A DNA stretch of 64,000 nucleotides, from NCBI GenBank assembly GCA_010093705.1, contig MU006100.1, positions 186,001 to 250,000 of the forward strand, written 5' to 3'. Shown here one piece after another: positions 1-11,354 of the stretch (positions within the stretch are counted from its first letter, which is position 1; each line of letters begins with the position of its first letter). The position numbers were made by a program, and so were the translations under genes. Under the pieces are notes generated by a model. It was not told the origin of the DNA, ran no database searches, and saw only the letters and a list, made by a program, of their open reading frames with translations. The stretch is from Patellaria atrata CBS 101060. Taxonomy: Eukaryota > Ascomycota > Dothideomycetes > Patellariales > Patellariaceae.

Positions 1-894
1 GACGTCCGCCATCGGGACCACCAGGTGCACCGGCTCCTGGCGCCTCGCCCTACCACCAGGACGCCCGGTAGGCTCCGTATTGACGTACGGAACGTTCCAG
101 ACGCGCTGGGCGGGCGTCGGGCCAAGAGGGGCGGCGGCGGGAGGCGGCGGGTACGGGCTCATGTAGTTTCGGGGCTGTACGGGCGGAGGAGGAGGAGGAG
201 ACTGGGCCGTGAGGATGGGGGCGCCGTAGGTGACTGGCACGACGCGGGAGCCGAAGGGAGGGTGGGGCGCGTACCATGCTGGGGGTGCCTGCATGGCGAG
301 GCCGGGACGGGCGAGGCAGGACGGCGGGGAGCGGGCCGGGCCGGGAGCGCAGGGACGTACGGGCACCGGGTCCTGTGCGGGATACGCAGGCAGGACCATT
401 TTCGGTGCTGGCGGCACCACGTACTGCTCCCGTTGCTGGAGGCCTGGGAGCGGATCTATTATCCTGAAGGCGTCCATACGCTGCTGTACAGAGGCACCAG
501 CGGGGACAGCTGGTGCATGTACTGGAGAGGGTGAGGGTGGGAGCTCCGGATCCGTCCCGTACCCTTCGCCGGTGTACCCGGCCTCTGCCATCGCCGCAGA
601 AAAAAACCCTTCGAAATCGGGGTCGGGCTCATCCGCCCACTCCAATGGGGGAGAGCCCACGAGACTTGGCGAGCTCGACTCCTCGCCGCCTGCCGCCTCT
701 CGTGATCTTGCCTCCTCGGCATCAAGCGTACGAGGAGGGTCCGACATATTGAGTGTCGGGAAGGCGGCAAGCGGCAAGGTTGGGTCGTACGGGGCATTGG
801 GGTACGGCCTCCGGCCGCCGCGTTGACGCCTTGCCGGCGTCTCGTCCTCGTCCTCGTATCGAGCGGGAGGACGGATTTCCTTGCGAAGCTCCAT
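1..894 (-). CDS. Unrecognised Pro/Ala-rich disordered protein, 5' part, runs off the window
   Basis: On the minus strand an open frame with no stop runs from an ATG at 892-894 to base 1, giving at least 298 residues. It starts MELRKEIRPPARYEDEDE. An acidic and Ser/Pro-rich stretch follows, then a long proline-rich part with a run of six prolines. I see no folded domain, signal peptide or membrane segment, and I do not recognise the family. Just upstream on the minus strand lies a good 3' splice site (CTAAC branch, pyrimidine tract, CAG at about 926-928) and a candidate 5' splice site (AGA/GTAAGC near 1075). The leader therefore looks spliced. The frame stays open across that junction, so the true start could lie further upstream, but no in-frame ATG is visible in the presumed first exon. 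GC content and codon use are far richer in G and C than in the neighbours. The C-terminal part is outside the window. Confidence 0.5.
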   Translation of the reverse strand, partial: MELRKEIRPPARYEDEDETPARRQRGGRRPYPNAPYDPTLPLAAFPTLNMSDPPRTLDAEEARSREAAGGEESSSPSLVGSPPLEWADEPDPDFEGFFSAAMAEAGYTGEGYGTDPELPPSPSPVHAPAVPAGASVQQRMDAFRIIDPLPGLQQREQYVVPPAPKMVLPAYPAQDPVPVRPCAPGPARSPPSCLARPGLAMQAPPAWYAPHPPFGSRVVPVTYGAPILTAQSPPPPPPVQPRNYMSPYPPPPAAAPLGPTPAQRVWNVPYVNTEPTGRPGGRARRQEPVHLVVPMADV

Positions 895-1942
895 TATGAG
901 CTTCGGTGAGATGTTATGTTGCTGGAGGACAGTGAGAAAACGTTAGCATTGAGGTAGCCAAATCTCGAGGTTGAATGTCAGATGTGAGATTTGATCTCGA
1001 GACTTTCCAGCTCGATCGGAAGAAAGAGACGCGTCTTGATACCAGAAGCAAAAGATAAAGCTTGCTTACTCTGTGGATGAGGAGCAAAACCTCAAGAAAG
1101 ATTGAGGTTGGGGTTGTCCGGGCGTGAGGTCGGGAGTGAGATGTTGTTGTTGAGAGGAGGAGCAGGTTGGAAGGAAATATTTACGTTGACGTTAGCGGCC
1201 AGATATCAACAAACGAGAGGGGAAGAAACGTCATTTTTTGACGCTCGGGTGACTGTTTGAGGAGTGTGACTCTCGTAAACCGTTTGCACGTGAAGGGGTG
1301 AATCTCTGTGAATTGGCGTTTAGGTGAATGTGGTGAGTGACTAAATTCACGTGAATGATAACCAAACTGATACAGGACAGTGGAGGATATGAGAGAAATT
1401 GGGCAGACCAAGTACGATGTACTACTATCCATGACATCTTAGAAATTTTCCTTCTCCAACATGATCTGGATGTTGTTGTACCCAATCTGATATAGGGGTA
1501 GTCCTCACATACTTTACGCTTATGAACAAAGAAGACCTTCGACTTTCACTATGCAGTTAAGTGAAAGTTTGAAAAGAGTTAGACTGTACAATATGTAACA
1601 TATACAGCAGGTTTACCGTAGTCAAGGAAATATTGGGCCGTAGAAAGGGGAAGATGATACATTACTTGCAAATTCAAAGTTATGTTTCCAACGAATTTGG
1701 CAGAGACTACTTTGAAAATAGCAAATGAAATAACCTCACACCGTCAACAGATCCAGTACGCCGTCGAAATATGATTGATTCATAGACAATTGAGCTAGAA
1801 GTACTCCCTGTACGCCATATATCCTCAATTGAAAGTTTATCCGAATCCCAATTCCACCCATGCTAAGATTCAAAGCAATCGGGTATCGTAAGACATATCC
1901 TCCAGCGCCGGACAAACTCCTAGAAATCTATCACAAACCTTA
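895..1942. other. Intergenic region with presumed spliced leader
   Basis: About 1 kb between the left-edge gene and the end of the phosphatase-like gene. The first ~250 bases hold the presumed 5' leader and leader intron of the left-edge gene (about 926-1075). The remainder, about 1180-1870, has only short overlapping frames without domain resemblance, and I see no gene in it. Confidence 0.5.
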
Positions 1943-2944
1943 TCAGAAGTCCATAGAATCCACATCCATCTGGCCGAATGGGGTAAACTGCCGACGATCT
2001 TCGAACCTCTGAGCATCCAGCGAACTCTCACCATTATCCAAGTCCATCTCCTCATATGCTTCATCAAGTGAACGTTTCGACATTCGGCTGCCACCGGCGG
2101 GTGTAGGAGGTCCGGTAGTGCGCAAAGGCAGCATTGATGTGTTCGTGGCATTATCATCAGGAGTGGAATCGTCCATGCTGGCAACCGCCCTACGCGCAAC
2201 CAGAATATCCCAATAACTAGACAGCAAATGCTTAAGGCCATCTTCATAGTTGACGCAAAACCGCTGAGCCTGACACACTTGCATGGCCTTGATGTGGTTC
2301 AGGGCGGGGAACATCTCCATGAGATACGCAGCAACGACAGTAGCAGATCTCTCATTCCCATTTTCACAAAACACAAGAACCTTTGGCAACGAGCCATCTC
2401 CCATTCTCGCATGAGCATCTGACAAGTGTTTGTTGATTATTCGCGTGGCTTGTGGGAACTTCTGAATCAAATCCTGGTTATCTGCGATGTCCACGCAATC
2501 GTACCCTATGCCCATCTCGTCTGCTACCTTTGCAACAGCATTCACTGTTGTTGAGTAGAAGCTGTGCGTGTATCTTACGGCAAGGACCATCGTGATGCAT
2601 TCCCTCTGCAGGTATCCTTTATCCTTGACCGTTGAGAAGGGACCGAGATAGATGAATGGCATAATGGGTTGAGCTTCTCTCCGCTTGATGTATGACCAAT
2701 CGAGTATATTCCTTTGAGCAATGAAACCTTTGATATCGATATCTTTGAGGTAGTTTAGATCGAGGTTCTGAGACTGCGGTGGGACCAGGTGACCAATATG
2801 AATATTTGGATTCGATTCTACGTTAAGCAACGGAGGGGGTATAATGATTCGAGGAGGCGTCGGGACACGATATGTGTAGTCTGCATTTCTCTGAACGGTG
2901 AGATGACCGTTCATCAATGTGCCGGAGGGGTTGTTGGAATCCAT
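1943..2944 (-). CDS. Atypical dual-specificity-phosphatase-like protein (STYX-like)
   Basis: A single-exon gene of 333 residues. The centre (about residues 90-240) has the layout of a dual-specificity phosphatase. An IYLGPFSTV-type entry strand is followed by YDCVDIADN, where the family carries its general acid, and then by the signature VLVFCENGNERSATV at about 190-204. The loop keeps the catalytic cysteine (C193) and arginine (R199) of CX5R, but the usual histidine before the cysteine is phenylalanine. This is the pattern of atypical or pseudo-phosphatases such as STYX relatives, so catalysis is uncertain. The N-terminus is Pro-rich. The C-terminus is acidic and Ser/Thr-rich, with a small basic patch (MSKRS). 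It lies downstream of the class V chitin synthase on the same strand. The start is the first ATG of the frame. The substrate is unknown; pairing with a MAP kinase would be a guess. Confidence 0.75.
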   Translation of the reverse strand: MDSNNPSGTLMNGHLTVQRNADYTYRVPTPPRIIIPPPLLNVESNPNIHIGHLVPPQSQNLDLNYLKDIDIKGFIAQRNILDWSYIKRREAQPIMPFIYLGPFSTVKDKGYLQRECITMVLAVRYTHSFYSTTVNAVAKVADEMGIGYDCVDIADNQDLIQKFPQATRIINKHLSDAHARMGDGSLPKVLVFCENGNERSATVVAAYLMEMFPALNHIKAMQVCQAQRFCVNYEDGLKHLLSSYWDILVARRAVASMDDSTPDDNATNTSMLPLRTTGPPTPAGGSRMSKRSLDEAYEEMDLDNGESSLDAQRFEDRRQFTPFGQMDVDSMDF

Positions 2945-3632
2945 ATTAAACGAAGGGTGATATCGAAATCTGGCGAGATAGTGAGTGGATGATGCAACCG
3001 AGTACTTGGAGCAAACACTAGCAGCAAAGTACTGAGGTAGAAATGTTCATGAATTGGTAAGGTCGTGTATCCAGGCAACGATGAGGCAAGGCGTAAGGTA
3101 ATGGAGAGGTCAAAGTAGGGAGGAGCAGAGGCCGGTTCCTGGCAGAGTACTTTCACCTTTTAACCTTTCAATAGCTAGAAATATGGATCTTGAAGGACGA
3201 TCATTCATCTTGAATCAGCAGTGTAGAGCGATTGATGGCGGGGAAAGAACTTGTGAATATATCATTTGCTCGCGGTTCATCACCTGAAGTTGCGAAGAGT
3301 TCGAAATGGGCGTTGTCCCCCTCCAACGCATTCACATACTTGTAGAACCACCTTGACGAGTCACGGGAACAGCAACGTCAAACTCGTCAAGTATTAGAAA
3401 TGATAAATTAAAGTGCTTTGAAGCTAAATACATCCTCCAATTCCCTTTTTATACATAGAAAGCGCCTGAAGGCCTTTTCCGAGCCTAAATGAACGTACAA
3501 TTAAGACGACTTATGCTAGATCCCTCTCAACCAAATGCCCAAATACTAAATACCATTCCAACGCCGTCGAACAGAATGCATTCATATACACACATTATAC
3601 ACTATAGTTCTCATCTGACCGAAGATATGCGT
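2945..3632. other. Intergenic: 5' flank of phosphatase-like gene and 3' flank of chitin synthase
   Basis: About 690 bases between two minus-strand genes. It should hold the promoter of the phosphatase-like gene and the 3' UTR of the class V chitin synthase. I see no conserved element, repeat or further gene that I can support. Confidence 0.5.
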
Positions 3633-6600
3633 CTACAACTGATTTGACAAGATCGCCTCAGTGGCACTGGAAATGTAAGCCCTCTTCGCGTCGAGGTTCA
3701 TGCCGAACCGATTTTCCAACTCTCTGCGAATGCCGCTCTTGGTCGTAGTCATCATATCTGCATTCCGTAGGATGTCTCTGATTTCGGCTAGGATGGCATC
3801 ATCAGCGGGTAGCATGCCCATATCCGAGTTCTCCATTTCGCTGCTGTAACCGTAGCCAGAGGGAGCGAGAGAAAGTCTAGAGCCATAACGAGGAAGTTCC
3901 ATTTGCGACATGACCCGACTGGCTGGGATGCCATACTCTGATGGAGTGAGACCGCCACCGAGGCTCTTGGTACCGTATGAGATGCCAGAAATTTCAGATC
4001 GGTCATCACGTTGCGTCTGAGCATCCCAGAGCTCGGCTTGGTACTCTTCCCACTTCTTACGAGGAATGGTGTTTGGGTCAAACTTGCCCTCATCACTGAT
4101 GACAACTTTCTGTCCCTTCTCACCGGTAACAATACGGGTATTACCCCATGAGAAGTCATCCATCTTCCAGAAAGAGTAGAGCGGTAGGAGGAAAGCGAAC
4201 AAGGGTGTAGCGAGAATATAAACAATCATCCACCCAATCATCTCCCACTTTCGCCTAATAATGAAGATAATAGCTTGGAGACCGTAAATCGCACCCAATA
4301 GAATAAATGCCGTGACTGGTACAATCGATGAATCATGGATGAGCAGGTATATGAGATAAATGATATAACCAACGATAACTGGTTGGACAATTGTACTGAG
4401 AAGGTCCAAGAAGACGACGAATCTCATACTAAAGCAACAGAAACCGCAAAGTTGTTGTAGCGGAATGAGTTCTATCAAGTTATGAACGGTTGAATTGATC
4501 CATCGGCGACGCTGTGACAAGAACACAGCCATACTGTCTGGAGCAATCGTCCATGCATGCGCACGGAAGTTATACTTGGTCTTGTACTTTGGGTGGAACT
4601 TGAGGAGAAGAGTAGTCAGATATCGATCTTCACCAAGGTGCAACAAATTTTTCATGTGCAAGGTATCAACTCGAGTGATGGAGTATGCTTCGATGATCTC
4701 TCGGCTAACGAAGAGAGGCTTCCCAGTCTCAGCGGCGCGGATGCGGTACATCGTGAAACAACCTGGAAGACATGTGACCGATCCGAAGAGTGACTCGAAA
4801 GCTTTCGTGAGGTTGTGCGAGATATAATATTCGTAAACTTGCATCATGGTAACCCACGAAGAGTTTGCATTCGTGAGAGATGTCTCACCACAGAGACCAA
4901 TCAGGCGAGTGTCATGAAGGAATGCTGCTATCATTCGAGTAGCAGAGTCGGGTGCCACGACTGTATCAGCATCGATTTGCAATAGGAATTCGTAGAATGT
5001 AGGATTGACGCCGATAATGTTTCGGATCTGATGATGCATCTCAAGTTCGAGTGGGGTCATTGGAAGATTGTAGTGAACCCGATTTAAAAAGCGCATCAGA
5101 ATCATTTGTGAATCACGTTTACCACGATTCCCAGGCCTATACCGTAATTAGTCGAGGTACTAGATTCCATGAGACGAGAAAACTCACTTTGTGACCTCGG
5201 AAGGTTTACCAGTCTTGACGACAACCAGGAACGGAACGATATGACCTTGAACCTCGTATAATCCGGAGTAGACTTTCCCCATATTGTGTTGTTTCATTCC
5301 TTCACCTAGAGACTCGAAACTCAATGGTTCTGGGTCCACAGTCTCTGATACACCGAGAATATCAAGAACTATCCTTGGTGTTGGTCTATCGTTTCCTTGA
5401 CCGACGATCATACCGTCGCAAATAATGACCATGAGTTTGCGCTTATCGTCATAACGCATTCTAGCAGCAGAGTCGATGGCACGACGTAGTGACTCCTCGT
5501 CCTCAGTATAGGCTGGGACAGTGCAGATGACGAACTTATCGAGGTTTTCCGGGTTATTCTTCATGCCAAATTGCAACGCAGCCAGGAATTTGAAGCCGAT
5601 AACAGTGACCAGCAGAATTGAAATGGCCAACAAGAACCATTTGGAGAACAAGCATTGAACGGAATTCCGAGTGTCGAGATCACCAACGTAAAATAGTCGA
5701 TCGAGACACTGTTGTTGGGTCTCACGAAGTTTAGAGCTCATTCTGAGATTTTCCCAGTATTTGGTAACATCGTCGCCGGACTGCGATTGGAACAATGAAA
5801 CAACGCCGTCATGCATGAAATCTTGATCAGGAGGTGGATTCTCGGGCTCCTCACCAATCTTATAAGCTGGTGTTCTCCCGCCCATCAGGTAGGAAGTGAA
5901 ATCATAGACGCGATCATTCATTATGGCGATAGAGTTGCCTTTCTTCGAAAGTGTTCGAACATATTGTGCAGTATAACCAATTCTTCCCTTTTGATAACTT
6001 GCTCTGAGCATATCTTGTGTCTGCCACCACCACGCTGGACGGGTATCATTCTGAGAGTAGCGGAAGTCGTGGAACCGAGCGTACTTGTCAGTTGTTCCAA
6101 CGGCATTAGTCGTAGAAGAGTAATTGCTAGTCTTATAATCGAGTTGTACTGCATCGTGTATTTTGCCATTGGCACCTATACATAGAGCATTGACCTGGAC
6201 GGGAAATAGATTGGTAGCGTCCTTGCCGGCGTACTTTTCCAGGAGGCGGTCCTCAATGATATTGGGGTAATGACGAGGAATGAATTTACCAAGATCGTAC
6301 ACGATCCCACGGATACCGACGTACATTCCGCGACCATCCTTACCGTCATAAGAGCTTAATTCTTGGAAAGAATATACGTGTTGTGTGGGGCAAATCAGCA
6401 TTGGTATGCCGACTACAGATCGATTAGTACGTCAACTGATATTTCAGCCTGTTATGAAGGCTTACCCATCATGAATACTACGAGCATACAGCTCAACCAG
6501 ATCAACATGTTAATCGCCAACTTCTCTTTCCAGGCCATGCGAATGTCCCGGCGTTTGAATTTGGGGAATAGCTTCAGGAAAAAATGAGGGACGAAGAAAG

Positions 6601-9358
6601 TCAAAGAATAGACGATGAATAGCCACCTCTTTCGACTCCCCGAAACAGGTTCCTGGTCAATCTCTTGCATCTTGGCCTCAGTACCCTTTTCAAGCATTTG
6701 CTCTCGAGTCTCAAGGTTACGGAACATATCACCACCAACCAGTGCGGAGGCGCCGGCGTCAGATTTTGCATCCAAATCTCTGCTGCCGAAATATCCACCA
6801 GCTTTATCGTCATGGTAGAAGGCACCGGGAGAGCTCTGCTGAGAAGCCATTAGATTGACCTTAGAGTCACCGAACGAACGTGCGGCATCTCCGGGAGTGA
6901 GCAGACCCGAGCCGTTATCGTCCCCAACGTAGAGGCCACTTGTTGGAAGTTCAGGAAGATTTGCTACTTCCAACCATCGACGTTCACTCAAGAAGACACC
7001 CGTTGTACCTACTCGCGCCTCATTCGAAGGCCAAACCCTGTCCTCGACCACCATTTCGGCTCTTTCCCTTTCTGAGGCTACGACCGTAGCTTCACCCTCC
7101 GCAAGTCCCAGGAATTCGCCAAATGGGAGGAACAAGCTGAAATCGGCGTTTCGGAGACGTTGGCTGATCTCAGCAATTCCGAAGGTTTGCAATTGAGTCC
7201 TAACACATTTACTATCGAATTGATTCGCAATTCTTCGATCGTTTGGCTTTAGGCAGAATACAAAATAGGGGTTTGCCTCTGGTGCGTTAAGTGATTTCGA
7301 GATACTTGAAAGCGACGATAGAAACTGAGCTGCAGCTCCTTGTTGGACTTGAGACTCTGATTTTCCTTTTCGAGTTCTGGACGTATTACTCTTCGTATCG
7401 TCAAAGTCACTTCCATGGTCATCGTCTAGAACATTGGTCTTCTTTGTACCCGACCGCACTGGTCTGTCACCTCTTCTCTTGGCCATACTTGGTTTCCTCA
7501 TCGGCTTTGAACTAACCGATGCTTGCATGATTGCTGTCTTTTCCCTTGGGTGGACAACGGTGTTGAGAGCGTCTTGTCCAAACAACTCGCGGACAAAGTC
7601 GCTGCGAGTAGAATTGATGAGATTCATAAGATCACCTGAAATTACCTCTCCGTTGTTTTCGATTAAGCCTTCGACCGGATAATCAACCTCGCCAGAGAAA
7701 TGCTTGACGGTAAAGGCGGCATTAGAATTGTGGGTAGCGAAATTGCTACCGGGGAGAATGGCAGTAGCACTTCCAACAGCAATAGCAGGATTTTTCCCAT
7801 CGAATCGTTTTCTAATACTCTCCAAGAATTGCATATCAGTCTTTCCTCGTCGCATTTGGTCGTCAAGAATGCCGAGTAAGCCATTTCCGGGCTTGAGCAG
7901 TCCTTTAACAGCATCAGAGTTGTCGAAGTAACTTGTGGCTGGTACATTGACATCTTCGGTTTCCAACAATTCCGCCTTGCGATCAAAAAAGCTTTGGAGG
8001 CAGAAGTTGTAGAGTAATTCAGTAGCCGCATTATTCAGAAGCTGGTCTAGGGTTGAGCCAGTAGGAGAGTCATAAGCGAAACCGGGAAAATCGACAATGG
8101 AAATCGTATTCCCTATGGTATCTTCCAAGGCACAAACCCTCTTGTTGATTGATTCAATGACGTACGCAACCAGAAGAGAGTAAAGCGTACGGGCCAGCTC
8201 ATCGGCATTCTCGCGAGCGCCCTTTGGGTCGAGCATAACGGTAACACGTTCTCGATGTAAAGTTTTACTCTTATATTGGAAACTGGTCTCGAGATCCTGC
8301 ATTGTGACACCGAGGAAGGCGGCTATAACGGCAAGAACATCCTTGTTCTTAACCAGTGTTTTCTCCTCTCCACCTTCGTGAGAATATCCACCACTTTCAT
8401 CAGGTGCGGGGGTTGTTGCCTGACCAGTCATGAATTCTAGCTGTCCGATGTGGAGAATGGTAGCAAGAATTTGACATATTTCTGCAATTTCGCTTCGCGG
8501 GAACTCGAGTTTGCGAAGAGCTGTTTTAAAATGTTGAAATCCCTCACTATCGTTGATGCCAACTTTAAGTTGGGTAGGGTGACCTAGATACCTCCATCTT
8601 TTTGAACCTGAGCCCACAGAAGCTCGATTACCGACCTCATTGTGAACTACCCCTGGTGCGTTCAATCCAAGGTGATCTTTTTCGCTCCCACTGGTGCCTG
8701 CAAGGAGGTAGTAAAGTACGTGATAATTGCGTTCTCCAGTCGGTACAGTTGTTACCCTGCTCCTTTCCAATCTGTGGTCGAGTAATTTACCGCCGATTAA
8801 CATAGGATGCATGGAAGCAGATGTGTCATATTGCAGTTCATAAAACAGGCCAGCTTTTGAAGCAGAAGGTGTAGTCGTCGATTTCGTAGTAGTCAAAGTA
8901 TCGAAGATGAATGCGGCGTAGGACAGTTTACTGGACAGTGGGGTCGAGGAGTAATTAAGTAAGGCTGATAGGAGATGAGATCGTAAGGTTGTTTTGCCGG
9001 AACCGGATTCACCACTAAGATCAAGTTGTCAGTCCTAGTATCCGTATGTCTCTCTGAGCGGCGTATTCAGCATAGGAACCTACAGAAACACAACCGACTG
9101 ATTCTCACAGCGGTGTCCTAAACGCGCCCATGCTCTTCTTGCCAACTCCTCCACGGCTCCCATACCCGAGCCTTCCTTTCCGCCATCAATGCCACGAGCA
9201 GATGAGGTGTATGTATTTAAAGCAATTGTTGCATGCGAGGATAACTGTGCTGTAGGAAGATGCCCATGGAAACGGCTCGCGAGGTGGGCTGTCAAATGGG
9301 TATCCGATTGAAGATGAGCTGGTAACGCGGGTAGGGATGGTTGATTGAAGGTGGCCAT
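3633..9358 (-). CDS. csmA: Class V chitin synthase with myosin motor-like domain
   Basis: Exons 9358-9084, 9014-6466, 6412-5188 and 5136-3633 join in frame to 1850 residues; the introns are 69, 53 and 51 bp. The protein polymerises UDP-GlcNAc into chitin at growth sites and septa. The myosin-like head has a P-loop GESGSGKT at 93-100, split by intron 1, and a DFPGFA switch-II-like motif near 400. Two membrane segments (about 886-905 and 924-942) lead to a cytochrome b5-like fold from about 945. Another membrane segment lies near 1199-1222, then the GT2 chitin synthase domain with EDRYL (about 1519) and QRRRW (about 1558), membrane helices, and a C-terminal DEK_C domain (about 1794-1850). Head plus P-loop marks class V, the CsmA type of Aspergillus. 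It is divergent from the class VII gene, a linkage known in Aspergillus. All key residues I checked are present. Confidence 0.95.
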
Positions 9359-11354
9359 AATGCAGCGAAGCGTCCCTGAGGGATCGCAAGACGAGTGAAG
9401 GTCAAGACAAGAGTATGGAATCGAATTCGAGGCTGGAAACAGGCCGTGAGGGAGGTTTGGAACAAACAGAGGCGTATTTCAAATGGCCCCTAATTGTGTA
9501 AGTGTGGCTTTTGAATATCGAACCCTGGAGGTTAGAGGGTCGGAAACAAGCACACAATCGAATTAGTAGCGAATGTCGGAAGAAAAGAAACGAAGGTGAG
9601 GATAGAGAAAAGAAAGGGGCGACGAGAATTCTCGCGTTCGAACGAGGGGTTGAGGAGAAAGAGGTTTGTTGGATGGGAGATGTTGAAGGAGAAGCAAGTA
9701 AAAGTTCGTGAGTTGAAAGCGGGACCCAGGACCCAGGACCCCCTGTGCTTTAGATTTTTAGGTTTCAGGGCTTAAGGGCTCGTTGCCTCCTCAACCCCCT
9801 TGCGAGGCTACCCGAATGCACCATCATCAGCTTCCCAGTAGGTACAAATACGGGTACACAGCAGCAAAAATAGCCTTTTGAATCCCGAGCGTCCCCATCC
9901 GTTCAACATAAACACGAGCAGTGCCACGAAGTAGGTCACCTTGGAATATTATAGAGAAATTACCACTGTACCCTAGAAGTCTACTACAATTTTCTTTACG
10001 TACGACTGCACCAAGTCTCGAGATTTAACGCGTCAATTTTTAGTTGTAGATGTTCACGCTAAAGATTCTTACGTGCCATAGCGCCAAAATTACAGGTAAA
10101 CCTCATACCCTTCAGTCGGAGAGAAACAGTTTGACATAATCCCACCACTTCGAAGTCTACATGAGTACAGGATCTGGGGACTTAATCTACTGAAAGCTGG
10201 ATGGTGTTCCCCAAGTCTTGTTCGACCTTAAAGTGTTTGCTCATTTTTCTCCTCGAGTGGCGCATCCTCGCGATGAAGATGCAGACGGGATGCAATCGAT
10301 AGTTGATATTAAAAGGTCGCGTCATCGTGAACTGTTATCGATAGTGGATGGCAGGCATGCGTGAAAGTCAACTCTATCACACTCTGTCAGTTTAATATTG
10401 TAGCATTATTAGATATTTGGGCAGGATTTGTACTGTGAGATTGTACTGTGAGAAGCAAAAGGAGAATTCCCTTCTCATGTTTGTATCCGTACCCATCTGA
10501 GACCGTTTCAACAAAACCGACGACAAAAAATCTCTCCATCGCCTCCTTTATGTCTTGTAATTATTTTGCTTTAGCGTAGACGGCTTTTTCGTAACGTCTC
10601 ACAAAAGGGGTAAGGAGAAGGCCCCAAAAATAGGTTGTCTATGCATAAAGCCATAGAGTGACGGAACCCACCACTTGCACCCCCTGAATTCGAGGAAAAG
10701 TGACACTCTCTGGCCTGTATTGTCCAATGATCGTAGTTCGTGTTGTGAGCCATGATTCGAATTTCGCCACACTCTCGCATTTGAGCATCTGGTGTTTTCG
10801 TCCAAGGGGGGCCCTATTGCCCACCAAAAATTTGTTTGCCCGGTTCCCATACCCGATACGGCTTGGTGCCATACGACCGTTGCTCTGCTGGAATGCCTGC
10901 ATTCTGTACTGTCCTTGCCCAGCTACACTATTCTCGCTCCTTCACAACCTCATCTTGTCGACACTTCTACCTGTATCGACGCTCTTCAAACACCTTTGAT
11001 TCTTTGCTTTTCACCTTCTTTCTTTCAATCACGATCGCTACATAATCATAATTCTTTCGTTTCAACTTCTCGCGTTATCTGATCCCCTTTACGGCTCCTC
11101 GAACTCACATCCAGCACCCGCCTACGCGTCAGTGAACGATCCCACATTCGTTAGAGAACCCTTTCAAGAAATACAGCAACATTGGAAAAAGTTTGCCTTA
11201 CTGAGGAATAATTCTTGCTTCTTGTCGTAAGGCTAAGAAAGAGGGGCAATCATACAATTTCCTCTGTCGACCCGGCAGCCCTCCCGAGCCGGGTCAAATC
11301 GCCTTCAGTCCATTCTACAATTGAAATCCGGAGTTGCTTCCACCCTGCCTCGCA
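9359..11354. promoter_or_regulatory. Divergent promoter region of the two chitin synthase genes
   Basis: Two kilobases separate the two start codons, so both genes must be driven from here. It holds three 7-bp units GGACCCA/C at 9722-9742, a perfect 13-bp tandem duplication at 10428-10453 (TTGTACTGTGAGA twice), and two copies of ATCGATAGT near 10296 and 10338. The last ~400 bases before the class VII start are pyrimidine-rich, as fungal leaders often are. Short frames around 10570-11080 and 11215 overlap on both strands and show no domain. I could not find a clear Rlm1-type MADS site by eye. Confidence 0.6.
10428..10453. repeat. Perfect 13-bp tandem duplication
   Basis: TTGTACTGTGAGA occurs twice without a gap (10428-10440 and 10441-10453), in the middle of the divergent chitin synthase intergenic region. 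It may be a slippage product or a doubled protein-binding site; nothing in the sequence decides. Confidence 0.9.

Noticed and set aside
1231-1485. Two overlapping minus-strand frames near 1181-1485
   Set aside because: Different frames over the same DNA, no domain, no splice partner.
10571-11082. Several short frames on both strands in the chitin synthase promoter
   Set aside because: All overlap each other in different frames and fall in leader-like sequence. Some could act as upstream ORFs, but none can be singled out.
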